A stretch of 64,000 bases of DNA from Tardiphaga sp052076105 (GCF_052076105.1 NZ_CP197245.1:2170001-2234000), one strand, 5' to 3'; positions 35,919-45,385 are shown, counted from the stretch's first letter. A program made the numbers and translations. The notes: generated from the letters alone by a model not told the origin.

Positions 35919-36509
35919 GTGGCCGATACGTTCAATAACGAGATCAATGTCGGGCCGCCGCCTGTGCCGCTGCGCAAGCGCAGGTCGTTTGGCCCGTTCG
36001 GAATTGTCGTCGTATTGCTGATCCTCGCTGGCGGCGGTGGATATCTCTGGCTGAACTACCACGACGCGCTGACTGACCTGGCACAGGCTGTGACAGGAAG
36101 CACTGGCCCCAGAGATAGCGCCCCGGTGTTGGCGAGCGCGGCGGAGGGCAGCGTCAGCGCGACTGATTTCGCGGCGTTCCAGCAGCAGACCGGAAGCTCG
36201 ATCCAGGCTGCTACCGAACTGCTGACGGCGCAGCAGACGGAGTTGAAGCACCTGTCCGATCAGATCCAGGGCCTGACAACCCAGGTCGTTGGACTGGCCG
36301 CCAAGATCGATACGCTGCAGGGCAGGGGCGCTCTCGCCCCGCCGGCTCCAGTCGCTGCGGCGCCAGCGCCCCTGGCCGCAGCTCCGACCGCGCCAGTGGC
36401 CGCGCGCCCGGCACCCACGGTGCCGCGCAAGCGCCCGGCAGATCGTCCCGCGGGTGCCATCTCGGTCGGTGGCGCTCCGCTCCCGGCGACGCCACAGCCG
36501 CCGCGGTGA
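35919..36509 (+). CDS. Single-pass membrane protein with coiled coil and Pro/Ala tail
   Basis: 196 residues read from GTG 35919 (GAGGG 6 bp upstream). Cytoplasmic basic N-terminus (RKRRS), one transmembrane helix (about 27-46), then a periplasmic Gln-rich coiled coil (about 85-135). It ends in an Ala/Pro-rich, basic tail that could contact peptidoglycan or the outer membrane. Not recognised; the layout is like small envelope-spanning scaffold proteins. Confidence 0.65.
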   Translation: MADTFNNEINVGPPPVPLRKRRSFGPFGIVVVLLILAGGGGYLWLNYHDALTDLAQAVTGSTGPRDSAPVLASAAEGSVSATDFAAFQQQTGSSIQAATELLTAQQTELKHLSDQIQGLTTQVVGLAAKIDTLQGRGALAPPAPVAAAPAPLAAAPTAPVAARPAPTVPRKRPADRPAGAISVGGAPLPATPQPPR

Positions 36510-36522
36510 TCCCTCAAGCGAT

Positions 36523-36765
36523 CTAACGCGTCTGGGGTCGTCGTGTTTTTTGGGGCTGCCTGTGGCGGCTGAGATCGGGCGGGCCGCCGACGACCTTGTT
36601 TTTCACGAATTCGCATTTCGGGCAGGCGAAGGTGCATCTGTCGCCGCCGCCGGCATCCGGCTCGCTCCGCAGCAACACCATCCGCGCCCGGCACATCGCG
36701 CAGCGTGGCGGCTTGAGAGCGCTGGGTGTTTCAGCGCGCGTCGTTGGCTCGGATTGGTCGATCAT
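36523..36765 (-). CDS. Small zinc-ribbon-like protein
   Basis: 80 residues with CAMC (near residue 21) and CPKC (near 46), a probable zinc ribbon, then a basic C-terminus (RHRQPQKTRRPQTR). It resembles the protein at 33082 in size and cysteine spacing but not in sequence outside the knuckles. The start is uncertain; the open frame extends 53 codons upstream. Confidence 0.55.
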   Translation of the reverse strand: MIDQSEPTTRAETPSALKPPRCAMCRARMVLLRSEPDAGGGDRCTFACPKCEFVKNKVVGGPPDLSRHRQPQKTRRPQTR

Positions 36766-37145
36766 GTCGTCCGACAGAGGGTAATACTGCGGTGGGCGGA
36801 AAGGGGGTCTGTCAAGCAGTACTGATTTTGCGAAAGAAAAGTTTGTTTTCGACGTTCGAACGACGGTCCTGACCACGCGCGAGAACAAGGGAGGTGGTGT
36901 CGTACCATAAGCCCCGTACAACATGCGACCGCCGCGACAGCAAACTAGAAGAGCAAGCTGATCAAATTAGATTTTTGGGCTTCGCCGTGATTGCGCCCAT
37001 TCCGACAGCTATGCCTGCAACGTGGTCAGGCGCTCAAGCAAATAGAAGAATGTTGAGGTAGTCACGCACTACCCGCTCTGGTTGATTCCAGGCCGGTACA
37101 ACCCTAGGCTGCTCGGATATTCTCGGTAACCGGCGACCTCAGAAT
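36766..37145. other. 380-bp intergenic region, AT-richer than surroundings
   Basis: No gene, repeat or terminator was recognised. Base composition shifts towards A+T, continuing into the membrane-protein gene that follows. It may be the edge of a transferred segment. Confidence 0.45.
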
Positions 37146-38894
37146 ATGAAAAGCAAGAAGCTGCTGGGCGTATTCTGGGGCATGGTTGCAGCGTGCGCGT
37201 CCGTGATTTTGCAGGGCGGGCTAAAAATTTGGTCTGAGCCGATCATCTGGTTGGCTGGTGACCATGCCTTTTTTCTCGCAGATATGAAGCAACTGATCAT
37301 GCATCAGGGCTTTTGGTCGAGCGGCGTTACAGGTTTCCCGTTCGGGCAGGTCAACGCTTACTTTCCGACGTTCGAGCCGCTACTCCGGTTGCTGACACTC
37401 GCTATAGCTAGTTTTAGTTCTGATGTTTTCACTGCGACGAAGGTCTTCTACATCATCGGCATCGCCGGTATCGGCGCGTCAGGTTACATTTGCCTTCGCT
37501 TCCTGAAAATCATGCCGCCGCTTGCTGCTCTCGGTGGCATCGCCTTCGCTGTCTCGCCTTACTTCCAGGTGCGAGCGACGAGCCATGACATGCTGGCGAT
37601 CTACATGTCTGCGGCATTTGGCGCGGCGCTGGCTGTCCATATCGCCTTGATGGATCGGGAGGCGGAGTTCTTCGCATTCATCCGCAAGCCGTTCTTCATT
37701 GCGGGGATCATCGTAGCCTGTACCGGTGGGTTCTACTACGCAGTGTTCTCGCTGATCATGATCGGCGTTGCCTTGACGGGGTTGACGGTTCGCACTGGCG
37801 AGTTTCGAGCGCTAATATTCTTTCTTGCGATGTGCGCGACCATCGTTGGCGCGATGCTGGCCATCGCGCTGGGTCCGCATCTTTCGCTCGCGCTTTCGGG
37901 CGCTCCGAAGCGAGGTCCTGTTGAGCAATTCTGGCATGGGCTGTCGGTTTCCGATGCGCTCTACACGCTCGACTGGTGGTCGTGGGGGCGAGAACATATA
38001 GGCAAGTACGACATCACAAGACCCGTGACGCTGGTGGGCGAGGGGCATCACGAATGGCCGGGTATCATCTTGTCGCTTTCGATACTGGCCAGCCCGATCG
38101 TCGTGCTGGCCTTTGCGGGCCGTACACCTAGTGACCGCCGATGGAAGGGGATCGTTTGCGCGTCGGCGCTGATGTGCTTCGGGCTGATATTCGCCAGTCG
38201 CGGCGGCGTTGGCTACCTCTTCAGCGAGTTGATATCTCCGTCGCTTCGCGGGCAGTCGCGCATCATGCCGCTGCTCATGCTCATGGCGATTTTCGCGACG
38301 CTCAGCCTTATTGAGTGGTTTTGGCAAGCACGCATTTTGGTAACGCGCGGCGTCGCAGTGCTACTGGCACTAGGGCTGTTTGCGGGCAGCTGGCACGTCC
38401 GTTTTACGCTCTCGTCCAGGCAGGCATGGATGGCTGATCCAAACACGAAGGCTCTTATTGCCAGCGTGAAGGAGATGCTGGTTGCGAAGGACCGTGCCAA
38501 ATCGGAGGCCGTACTGCAGTTGCCCGTCACCAACTGGCCAGAGGCTGCATTCCGGCCGGACTATGACTTTTACCCGATGCGCTACGGCTTCTTGTTCGAT
38601 CGAGCTGATAGCCCAACAAAGTGGAGCTATGGCCTGTCAGATCGGCAGGATGGCTTTAGAGTGTTGAGCAATTCGTTTGCCGTCGGCGCGGCCGACGTAG
38701 TCGGCAAAGCCCGGGGATTGGGCTACGACGCCATCCTGGTCGAAAAGCTGGGCTACGATGCAAAAGACCTGTCGATTGTGGTGGCCTCGATAGAGAGCGG
38801 ATTGTCTCCATCATGCAAGATATTCGACGACAGGATGCGGGCTTTGTACGACATAGGGCACCCCTGCCATCGCTCCCTGCCGCGGATCCAATAA
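37146..38894 (+). CDS. Large polytopic membrane protein, possible GT-C type glycosyltransferase
   Basis: 582 residues with about 11-12 hydrophobic segments over the first 420 residues and a soluble C-terminal domain. The loop after the first segment (residues about 30-75) has acidic and aromatic residues (WLAGDHAFFLADMKQL), as in GT-C glycosyltransferases that use polyprenyl-linked donors. The assignment is weak. The gene appears lower in GC than its neighbours, stands alone and may have been acquired. Alternatives are DUF6311-like or other uncharacterised membrane families. Confidence 0.7.
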   Translation: MKSKKLLGVFWGMVAACASVILQGGLKIWSEPIIWLAGDHAFFLADMKQLIMHQGFWSSGVTGFPFGQVNAYFPTFEPLLRLLTLAIASFSSDVFTATKVFYIIGIAGIGASGYICLRFLKIMPPLAALGGIAFAVSPYFQVRATSHDMLAIYMSAAFGAALAVHIALMDREAEFFAFIRKPFFIAGIIVACTGGFYYAVFSLIMIGVALTGLTVRTGEFRALIFFLAMCATIVGAMLAIALGPHLSLALSGAPKRGPVEQFWHGLSVSDALYTLDWWSWGREHIGKYDITRPVTLVGEGHHEWPGIILSLSILASPIVVLAFAGRTPSDRRWKGIVCASALMCFGLIFASRGGVGYLFSELISPSLRGQSRIMPLLMLMAIFATLSLIEWFWQARILVTRGVAVLLALGLFAGSWHVRFTLSSRQAWMADPNTKALIASVKEMLVAKDRAKSEAVLQLPVTNWPEAAFRPDYDFYPMRYGFLFDRADSPTKWSYGLSDRQDGFRVLSNSFAVGAADVVGKARGLGYDAILVEKLGYDAKDLSIVVASIESGLSPSCKIFDDRMRALYDIGHPCHRSLPRIQ

Positions 38895-38985
38895 CGATAA
38901 GACCAGTTCCGCAGCGGACAGCTCTGTCGAACTCCGATGCAAGCCGCGGTGGTAGCGGTCCATTATCGAGGGAGGACGTGAGCGT

Positions 38986-39840
38986 TTATCTCTGCGGTCC
39001 CGATAGGTTCACCTCCCGCTCAGCCCTAAAAACATTGCTGTGCAGGCTGGCAATCCACTGCCGGCCACTGGAGGTAACATTAAGATACCGGATCGCAAGC
39101 TGGATCTGCGGTGCAACACTGGTCCAGTAGAACTGGGGAAATTTGTAGACGATGTCGGCTGGCGTTGCATAACCGAGCGCTTTGTTCAGTCCGATCTCCT
39201 CGAACTCATGAAACAGGGCATTTGATTTCCTTATGTAATTGGGATCGCCGAGCTGGCCAATCAGATCCGCAGCACGCAACAGCAATCCTTCTTCCTCGTT
39301 GAGGTCATCACCTTCTCCGTTTATCGCATCGACGTAGGGAAAGCGCGTGTATTCGATGGCCCGGGCAATCCGGGCGGCGTCGACTTCCTCTACGGCATGG
39401 AGCCGCTCAATCACAAAGAGCTTTGAGCGGTCGACATGATAGGGTGCGAGCGCGGCATCGGAGGCTCCAACCGGCAATTCAACTTTGCGCCCGGTAAGGT
39501 CCGCAACATAAGCGTCGTCTTCATCGCCTTGGATAATGCCCCGCACATATCCAATGTCATGGGTCAGGCAGGCCATAATGAAGTTCGCATAGTCGGTTGC
39601 GGTAGTGGTCCGTTGCAGCGCGCGGCCCGCCAGAATATCGTTCCCGACCAGCGTAACCAGCATGGTATGTTCGATATTATGATAGAGTGCATCACTATTC
39701 CCGATGCACTCCAATGCCAGCTTGGCGGCAAAACGCAGCAATTTTATCAAATCGGAATGTGAGGAGCGGAAGCGGTCTTCGGTTTCTCGGGCAAGAAATG
39801 AGCCAAGGGCCTGCGCCGTCAGTTGAGGAATTGTGATCAT
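38986..39840 (-). CDS. HD-domain phosphohydrolase
   Basis: 284 residues with the metal-binding pattern of the HD superfamily: His54/His58 (YHNIEHT), His94-Asp95 (CLTHDIGY) and a later Asp192 (RAADLIGQLGD). It resembles PDEase-like HD domains rather than HD-GYP. The substrate may be a nucleotide or cyclic nucleotide. A perfect FixK/FNR box (39972-39985) lies upstream, placing it in the low-oxygen regulon. Confidence 0.82.
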   Translation of the reverse strand: MITIPQLTAQALGSFLARETEDRFRSSHSDLIKLLRFAAKLALECIGNSDALYHNIEHTMLVTLVGNDILAGRALQRTTTATDYANFIMACLTHDIGYVRGIIQGDEDDAYVADLTGRKVELPVGASDAALAPYHVDRSKLFVIERLHAVEEVDAARIARAIEYTRFPYVDAINGEGDDLNEEEGLLLRAADLIGQLGDPNYIRKSNALFHEFEEIGLNKALGYATPADIVYKFPQFYWTSVAPQIQLAIRYLNVTSSGRQWIASLHSNVFRAEREVNLSGPQR

Positions 39841-39971
39841 CTCGGCACCCAGTCTTGCCCAGTTGTTGTCATGATCGCCGGGTCCTCAGCGGTATCCTTC
39901 AGCCACAGCATCGCGAAAGCCGTGAGTGTCGAAGGCCTCAACGGAAGCTACTGGCGAGACCCCCCTGAGAG

Positions 39972-39985
39972 TTGATCTGAATCAA
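39972..39985 (-). promoter_or_regulatory. FixK/FNR box 1
   Basis: TTGATCTGAATCAA, perfect TTGAT-N4-ATCAA, centred 138 bp before the HD-domain gene. Confidence 0.8.
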
Positions 39986-40067
39986 CGCTCTAAAAGCCGA
40001 CCTCCCGAAGCGTTCGACGTCGAATAGAGCTGAGCGCCCGCGGTGCGCGCCTCACCGGGCACGGGCT

Positions 40068-41168
40068 TCATTCCACCCCCTGGCCTGTCGGCGGAACTAC
40101 ATACAGCGTCAACGCAAAGACTGCGTAAATGAAGATGAGCAGGGCGCCAACGAACCAGGCCGAGCGACCGCTGCTCGTAATGAAGCTGGCCGTCACGGTC
40201 GCAATCATGACCATGGTGACGGCGCCGGGCCAGAATTGCAGGCTCATCGGAGACGGTCCGACCACATAGCTGAGTAGCACCAGGGCGGGGGCTAAGAACA
40301 GTGCAATCTGGGAGGCGCTGCCAAGCGCGATGCTGACGCTCATGTCGAGGCGGTCCTTGCGTGCCGCAGAAAAGGCAACGGCAAACTCGGCGGCGGCCCC
40401 GACCATCGAGACGATGATGAAGCCAACGAAGGCAGGGCTCATTCCAAAGGTTGCTGCGGCCTTCTGCACCGACTCGACAAAAATTTCACTCACAAGTGCG
40501 ACCAGTACAGTGACAACAAGCAGTGTTCCCACCGCAAGGGCAATCGGCCAATGTTCCTCGTCTTCGTCGTGCGCGGCGCTAGCGAACAATTCCTTGTGGG
40601 TCTTCAGCGAGAACAGCAGGCCGAGTGCGTAAGCAATGATGAGCAGGATGGCGAGGCCGATGCTGAGCTTCTGCATGACGGTCTCACCCTGCACAAGCTT
40701 CAGGTCGGCGACGGCCGATGGGGCGAGCAGGGCGACGGTCGCCATGAGCAGGAGACCGGAATAGAGCCGCGCGCCGGAGCGATTATATTCTTGGACGTGG
40801 TAGCGCAGGCCGCCGAGAAGAAGACAGGCACCGAGCATGAAGAGGGCGTTGGTCGCAATCGCACCGGCGATCGACGCCTTCACCAGCATGTACTGGCCGG
40901 CATGTAACGCGGCGATCGCAATGATCAGCTCCGTCAAGTTTCCCAGCGTCGCATTGAGCAATCCGCCGACGGCATCACCGGTCTTGGCGGCGACCGCTTC
41001 GGTCGCGTGGCTGAGCAGGGCGGCCAGCGGCACGATGGCGAGAACCGAAAGCAAGAACAGCAGCGTATGGGAATGCGGCGCCATTGCTTCCGCGACCAGC
41101 ACGACAGGCACGAAGATCAACATCCAAAGCAGTGGTGTATGCTGGATTTGCTTGAGCAGGGGTTTCAT
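40068..41168 (-). CDS. Calcium/cation:proton antiporter (CaCA family, ChaA/CAX-like)
   Basis: 366 residues, about 11 membrane segments in two inverted halves. The alpha-1 repeat has GNLTELIIAI (Gly76-Glu80). The alpha-2 repeat has VGAAAEFAVAFSAARK with the SIALGSASQIAL follow-on. These are the ion-binding signatures of H+-coupled Ca2+ exchangers. Its promoter region carries FixK box 2, so Ca2+ or K+/Na+ export appears tied to low oxygen. Confidence 0.9.
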   Translation of the reverse strand: MKPLLKQIQHTPLLWMLIFVPVVLVAEAMAPHSHTLLFLLSVLAIVPLAALLSHATEAVAAKTGDAVGGLLNATLGNLTELIIAIAALHAGQYMLVKASIAGAIATNALFMLGACLLLGGLRYHVQEYNRSGARLYSGLLLMATVALLAPSAVADLKLVQGETVMQKLSIGLAILLIIAYALGLLFSLKTHKELFASAAHDEDEEHWPIALAVGTLLVVTVLVALVSEIFVESVQKAAATFGMSPAFVGFIIVSMVGAAAEFAVAFSAARKDRLDMSVSIALGSASQIALFLAPALVLLSYVVGPSPMSLQFWPGAVTMVMIATVTASFITSSGRSAWFVGALLIFIYAVFALTLYVVPPTGQGVE

Positions 41169-41230
41169 AGCGGCGCCGTCTCCATATTGAACGCGACGAC
41201 GGAAACTCCGATCCGATCACGGAACCGGTA

Positions 41231-41244
41231 TTGATCTAGCTCAA
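41231..41244 (-). promoter_or_regulatory. FixK/FNR box 2
   Basis: TTGATCTAGCTCAA; one mismatch to TTGAT-N4-ATCAA but keeps TTGA-N6-TCAA. Centred about 70 bp before the antiporter start. Confidence 0.65.
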
Positions 41245-41306
41245 CAAGACCACCAAGCTGGAAGAACGCGCTATCTGGATGCGCCAAGACCTGTCGATCT
41301 CAGATC

Positions 41307-41828
41307 CTAAGTGAGTTTGAGCACCAGGCTGACGATCTGGGGATCCTTTCGCGGGGCCGCCTTAAAGCCGAATTTCGTGAATATCTTTCGCATCGCGGTG
41401 TTCTCGGGCAGAACTTCCGCGGTCAGTTCTTTCAGCCCGGCATCACTCCCGAGTTTGATGAGGTGCCGCATGAGGATCGAGCCCACGCCACGCCCCTGCC
41501 ATCCATCGACCACCATGAACGCCATCTCGGCCCGGCCTGGCTCGGAAACGATATATCGGCAACCACCCACCAGGACATTCCGGCCAGCTTCCTCAGCGCG
41601 CGCAACCAGCGCGACATGATTTTCGAAATCAATGTCCATGAAGAAAGAGCGCTCCTTGTCGGAGAAATGGCGCTTCATGACGAAAAAGCGGCGCTGCAGC
41701 GACTGTACGCTGGCCTGCGCCAGCGCGGCGAGCATGTCGGGCTCGTCTTCCGGCCGAAGCGCTAGGATACTCAGCAGGCGGCCATCGCGTAACTGCTCCT
41801 GCGCGGCGTAGGTGGCAGCATCGGACAT
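41307..41828 (-). CDS. GNAT family N-acetyltransferase
   Basis: 173 residues. The acetyl-CoA binding motif A is clear: MAFMVVDGWQGRGVGSILMRHLI (Q/R-x-x-G-x-G/A type). The start at 41828 (GGAGCTCCC upstream) is preferred to an earlier one. Proteins of this type in comparable low-oxygen clusters resemble the catalytic part of protein acetyltransferase Pat, but the substrate is not known. It shares FixK box 3 with the divergent AI-2E gene. Confidence 0.83.
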   Translation of the reverse strand: MSDAATYAAQEQLRDGRLLSILALRPEDEPDMLAALAQASVQSLQRRFFVMKRHFSDKERSFFMDIDFENHVALVARAEEAGRNVLVGGCRYIVSEPGRAEMAFMVVDGWQGRGVGSILMRHLIKLGSDAGLKELTAEVLPENTAMRKIFTKFGFKAAPRKDPQIVSLVLKLT

Positions 41829-41901
41829 GGGAGCTCCGCTGGCTTGGTCGGGAAACCTGTTCGGCCCGGCGTCGAGCAAAGGGCGACTGCCGGACGGAGG
41901 C

Positions 41902-41915
41902 TTGATCTGGATCAA
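41902..41915. promoter_or_regulatory. FixK/FNR box 3, shared by divergent genes
   Basis: TTGATCTGGATCAA, perfect site, centred 80 bp from the GNAT start and about 65 bp from the AI-2E-family start. Confidence 0.8.
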
Positions 41916-41973
41916 GACTAGCGGATGACCGCAGCAGCAACGCTTGCGTATCTGAACAGATCAAGGCGTGTCC

Positions 41974-43065
41974 GTGAGAACACTTCGCCGCGTTTTATCC
42001 GGGGACGATGTCATCCAGCTTGTGGTCCGGTTGGGATTGCTGGCCTTGCTGGTGATTTGGACATTCATCGTGATCCGCTCTTTCGTGCCAATTCTGGCTT
42101 GGAGCGGTGTCCTTGCGGTGGCCTTCTATCCGGCTTTCGAGTGGCTGGCCAAACTGCTTGGTGGCCGTCCCAAAACGGCTGCGACGATCCTCACAATCGT
42201 CAATCTTGGAATTGTGATCGGGCCGGCGACATGGCTGGGTTTGAGCGCGGTGGACGGTGTAAGACAACTCGCCGATGACCTGAGTGCCGGCAATCTGGTC
42301 ATTCCGTCACCGCCCGAACGCATCAAGGAATGGCGTTTCGTCGGGCCTCAGCTGTTTGAAATCTGGAGCCGGGCATTCAGCAATATCAAGGCGGTGCTGC
42401 GCGAGGTCGCCCCGTATTTGAAACCCCTGGCGGGGACGATGCTCACGCTTGCGGGGAGCGCCGGCGTCGGTACGCTCAAATTTCTGCTGTCCGTGCTTAT
42501 AACCGGTTTTCTCTTCCCCTACGGTCCCCAACTGGCCGCGGGCGGAAGGCGCCTTCTATCCCTCGTCGTTCCCGAGCAGAGCGAACATTTGCTGGATTTG
42601 GCGGGCGCGACAATCCGCGCCGTCTCTCAGGGCGTGATCGGCGTCGCGGTCTTGCAGGCCCTGCTGGCCGGCATAGGATTCAAAATGGCCGGCATTCCCA
42701 GCGCAGGCCTGCTGGCCTTTGCGGTCATGCTGCTGGCCATCATTCAGATCGGCGGAGCAATCGTCCTTCTTCCCGTGATCATCTGGATCTGGATGGACAA
42801 GGATTTCACCACGGCACTGCTGTTGACAGTGTACCTCGGCCTGGTCGGTGTACTCGACAACATATTGAAACCGCTCGTGATGGGGCGCGGACTTACGACG
42901 CCGACACTTGTCATCTTCATCGGCGTCATCGGAGGAACTCTTGCACATGGAATTGTCGGCCTCTTTATCGGGCCGATTGTTCTTTCGGTCGCCTGGGAGT
43001 TGATGGCGGCATGGATGCATGAGGATCAATCCAAACCGGCGCCGGGGCTAACTGCGGACCCTTGA
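41974..43065 (+). CDS. AI-2E family transporter (PerM-like)
   Basis: About 363 residues with the AI-2E/PerM layout. Two or three N-terminal membrane segments are followed by a soluble region (residues about 90-150) and five more membrane segments. GVLDNILKPLVMGRGLTTPTLVIFIGVIGG lies near the C-terminus. The GTG at 41974 has AAGG 7 bp upstream; GTG 41968 is too close to it. Family members export small molecules or act as Na+(Li+)/H+ antiporters. Expression is probably FixK-dependent. Confidence 0.85.
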   Translation: MRTLRRVLSGDDVIQLVVRLGLLALLVIWTFIVIRSFVPILAWSGVLAVAFYPAFEWLAKLLGGRPKTAATILTIVNLGIVIGPATWLGLSAVDGVRQLADDLSAGNLVIPSPPERIKEWRFVGPQLFEIWSRAFSNIKAVLREVAPYLKPLAGTMLTLAGSAGVGTLKFLLSVLITGFLFPYGPQLAAGGRRLLSLVVPEQSEHLLDLAGATIRAVSQGVIGVAVLQALLAGIGFKMAGIPSAGLLAFAVMLLAIIQIGGAIVLLPVIIWIWMDKDFTTALLLTVYLGLVGVLDNILKPLVMGRGLTTPTLVIFIGVIGGTLAHGIVGLFIGPIVLSVAWELMAAWMHEDQSKPAPGLTADP

Positions 43066-43075
43066 CCTAGATCAA
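43062..43075 (+). promoter_or_regulatory. FixK/FNR box 4
   Basis: TTGACCTAGATCAA (TTGAC-N4-ATCAA), centred about 62 bp before the DUF3141 gene. It should drive DUF3141-pta-ackA-fabI. Confidence 0.78.
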
Positions 43076-43130
43076 CGATGCCTTCGCGCAAAGACCCCTG
43101 AATAAGTTTGCGCGACGATGAGGTCGGAAC

Positions 43131-45353
43131 ATGTCCAAGGAAGCGTCAAACTTGCCGGGCGGTCCGATGTCCGGGCTCGTTGCCTCGGCAGTGGAATACA
43201 TGGTCGATGCCGGACAGCGGAGCATGCTGTTCCTGGATGTCATGCGCCAGCGCGGCGATCAGTACCGTGAACATGTCGCGCAGACCGCACCGCATGTACT
43301 TCAGTATTCAGCCGAATTGATCATCGATGGTCGCACGCTGAACGACCCCGTGAATTACGCGCTGGTCCGTATCATTCCGCCCGAGGGCGTTGAGATCGAT
43401 CTCGAGCGGCGGCCATTCATCGTGGTCGATCCCCGTGCGGGTCACGGTCCGGGCATTGGCGGTTTCAAGGCCGACAGTGAAATAGGCGTAGCGATGAAAG
43501 CCGGTCATCCCTGCTATTTCATTGGCTTCCTGCCGGAGCCGATGCCGGGACAGACCATCGAGCGCATTGCGCGTGCCGAGGCGCAGTTCATCGAGAAGGT
43601 CATCAGCCTGCATCCCAGAGCCGATGGCAAGCCCTGTGTCATTGGAAATTGCCAGGCCGGTTGGGCCGTCATGATCCTGGCATCGCTGCGGCCCGAGCTG
43701 TTCGGACCGCTGATCATCGCAGGCGCTCCGCTCGCTTATTGGGAAGGAGTGCACGGCAAGTACCCGATGCGCTATTCGGGCGGCCTGATGGGAGGCAGCT
43801 GGTTGACCGCGATGACCAGTGATCTCGGTGCCGGAAAATTCGACGGCGCCTGGCTGGTGCAGAACTTCGAGAACCAGAATCCCTCCAACACGCTGTGGAC
43901 AAAGCAGTACAACGTCTATTCCAATATCGATACCGAGGCGGATCGCTATCTCGAATTCGAGCGCTGGTGGGGCGGTCACGTCAATCTGAATGCCGAAGAA
44001 ATCCAGTTTATCGTCGACGAGCTTTTCATCGGCAACAACCTCGCCGCCGGCAAGGTTGAGATGTCGGACGGACGGAAGGTCGATTTGCGCAATATCAGGT
44101 CGCCGATCCTGGTGTTCTGCTCGGAGGGCGACAACGTTACACCGCCGCAGCAGGCGCTGAACTGGATCCTCGACTGCTACGCCGATGTGGATGAGATCAG
44201 GGCCTATGGGCAGACGATTGTCTATACGGTTCACAAAAGCATCGGCCATCTCGGCATTTTCGTGTCCGGCGGTGTCGCCAAGAAGGAACACACGGAGTTC
44301 TCCAGCAACATCGATCTCATCGATGTATTGCCGCCGGGTCTCTATGAAGCAACCTTCGAGGCCAAGGGCGAGGCGACCGCGAGTGCCGACCTCGTCGTCG
44401 GTCAATGGGTGATGCGCTGCGAGGCGCGGACGCTTGATGACATCAGGGCCATGGGCGGCAATTCGCCGGAGGACGAGCGGCGCTTCGCTGCTGCCAAGCG
44501 TGTGTCGGAGATGAATCTCGCTGCCTACCAGAAGTATGTTCACCCCTGGCTCAAGAATGCAGTGACGCCGCAAATGGCGGAAGTGATGCGCAATCTGCAT
44601 CCGCTGCGGCTTCAGTATGAAGCTTTCAGCAGCAAAAATCCCTGGATGAGCTGGGTGAAGTCTGCGGCAGAAAGTATTGAGGGGAACCGCAAGCCGGTTT
44701 CGAAGGACAATCCCTTCCTGGCGTTTCAGGAGCAGATGGGAAAACAGATCGTTCATGCCCTGGATAGCTGGCGCGACTCTCAGGAAGCGCTCAGCGAGGC
44801 AATGTTCCTCAACATTTATGGTTCGCCTGCATTGCAGGCAGCCGTCGGCATTGATCCGGAATCCGAGCCTTCGCGCCGCCGGGAGATGTCGGCTGAACAC
44901 CGAGCCATGCTTGACAAGAGGATCGCTGAACTCAAGTCCAGGATTGCAGAAGGTGGTCTGCGCGAAGCGACCTTGCGTTCGTTGCTCTACATAGGCTCTG
45001 CGCGGGGAATGGTCGATGAGCGAAGCATAGAGGCGCTGCGCCAGGTTCGGCGCGATCAGGCCGAAGCACAAATAACGCTGTCCGAATTCAAGACCCTGGT
45101 GCGCGAGCAGTTCTTCATGCTGTTGCTCGATCCGGAAGGCGCCTTGGCGGCCATTCCAAAGTTGTTGCCAGCGGACGGCAATCAGAAGCAATCGGCTTTT
45201 GCGGCGATGCGTGAGGTGTTGTCCGCGAGCGGCGAAATCACCGGCGAGCGCGCAGTCAGGCTCAAGCGGATCGCCGGGTTGTTCGGTGTGGAAGCGGGTG
45301 GGGTGGCGGCGTCAAACGTTACCCCTTTCGATCCAGAGGCGAGAGCGTCTTAG
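43131..45353 (+). CDS. DUF3141 protein, PHA synthase-like alpha/beta hydrolase
   Basis: 740 residues. The N-terminal half is an alpha/beta hydrolase domain related to polyhydroxyalkanoate synthase. The nucleophile elbow is GNCQAGW with Cys174 in place of Ser, as in the PhaC lipase-like box. A following Asp (CSEGDNVTPPQQ) and His (HKSIGHLGIF) complete a Cys-Asp-His triad. The C-terminal about 300 residues are helical and charged, absent from PhaC. It heads an operon with pta, ackA and fabI and lies near a phasin gene. It could polymerise or transfer hydroxyacyl groups from CoA; this is inference. Confidence 0.85.
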   Translation: MSKEASNLPGGPMSGLVASAVEYMVDAGQRSMLFLDVMRQRGDQYREHVAQTAPHVLQYSAELIIDGRTLNDPVNYALVRIIPPEGVEIDLERRPFIVVDPRAGHGPGIGGFKADSEIGVAMKAGHPCYFIGFLPEPMPGQTIERIARAEAQFIEKVISLHPRADGKPCVIGNCQAGWAVMILASLRPELFGPLIIAGAPLAYWEGVHGKYPMRYSGGLMGGSWLTAMTSDLGAGKFDGAWLVQNFENQNPSNTLWTKQYNVYSNIDTEADRYLEFERWWGGHVNLNAEEIQFIVDELFIGNNLAAGKVEMSDGRKVDLRNIRSPILVFCSEGDNVTPPQQALNWILDCYADVDEIRAYGQTIVYTVHKSIGHLGIFVSGGVAKKEHTEFSSNIDLIDVLPPGLYEATFEAKGEATASADLVVGQWVMRCEARTLDDIRAMGGNSPEDERRFAAAKRVSEMNLAAYQKYVHPWLKNAVTPQMAEVMRNLHPLRLQYEAFSSKNPWMSWVKSAAESIEGNRKPVSKDNPFLAFQEQMGKQIVHALDSWRDSQEALSEAMFLNIYGSPALQAAVGIDPESEPSRRREMSAEHRAMLDKRIAELKSRIAEGGLREATLRSLLYIGSARGMVDERSIEALRQVRRDQAEAQITLSEFKTLVREQFFMLLLDPEGALAAIPKLLPADGNQKQSAFAAMREVLSASGEITGERAVRLKRIAGLFGVEAGGVAASNVTPFDPEARAS

Positions 45354-45385
45354 GGCAGGTTCAGTCAACGCGAAGTGGGAGCAAC

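Noticed and set aside
43308..45191. 627-codon open frame on the minus strand
   Set aside because: It is a shadow of the DUF3141 gene on the plus strand, whose domains and catalytic motifs are clear; high GC creates long antisense frames.
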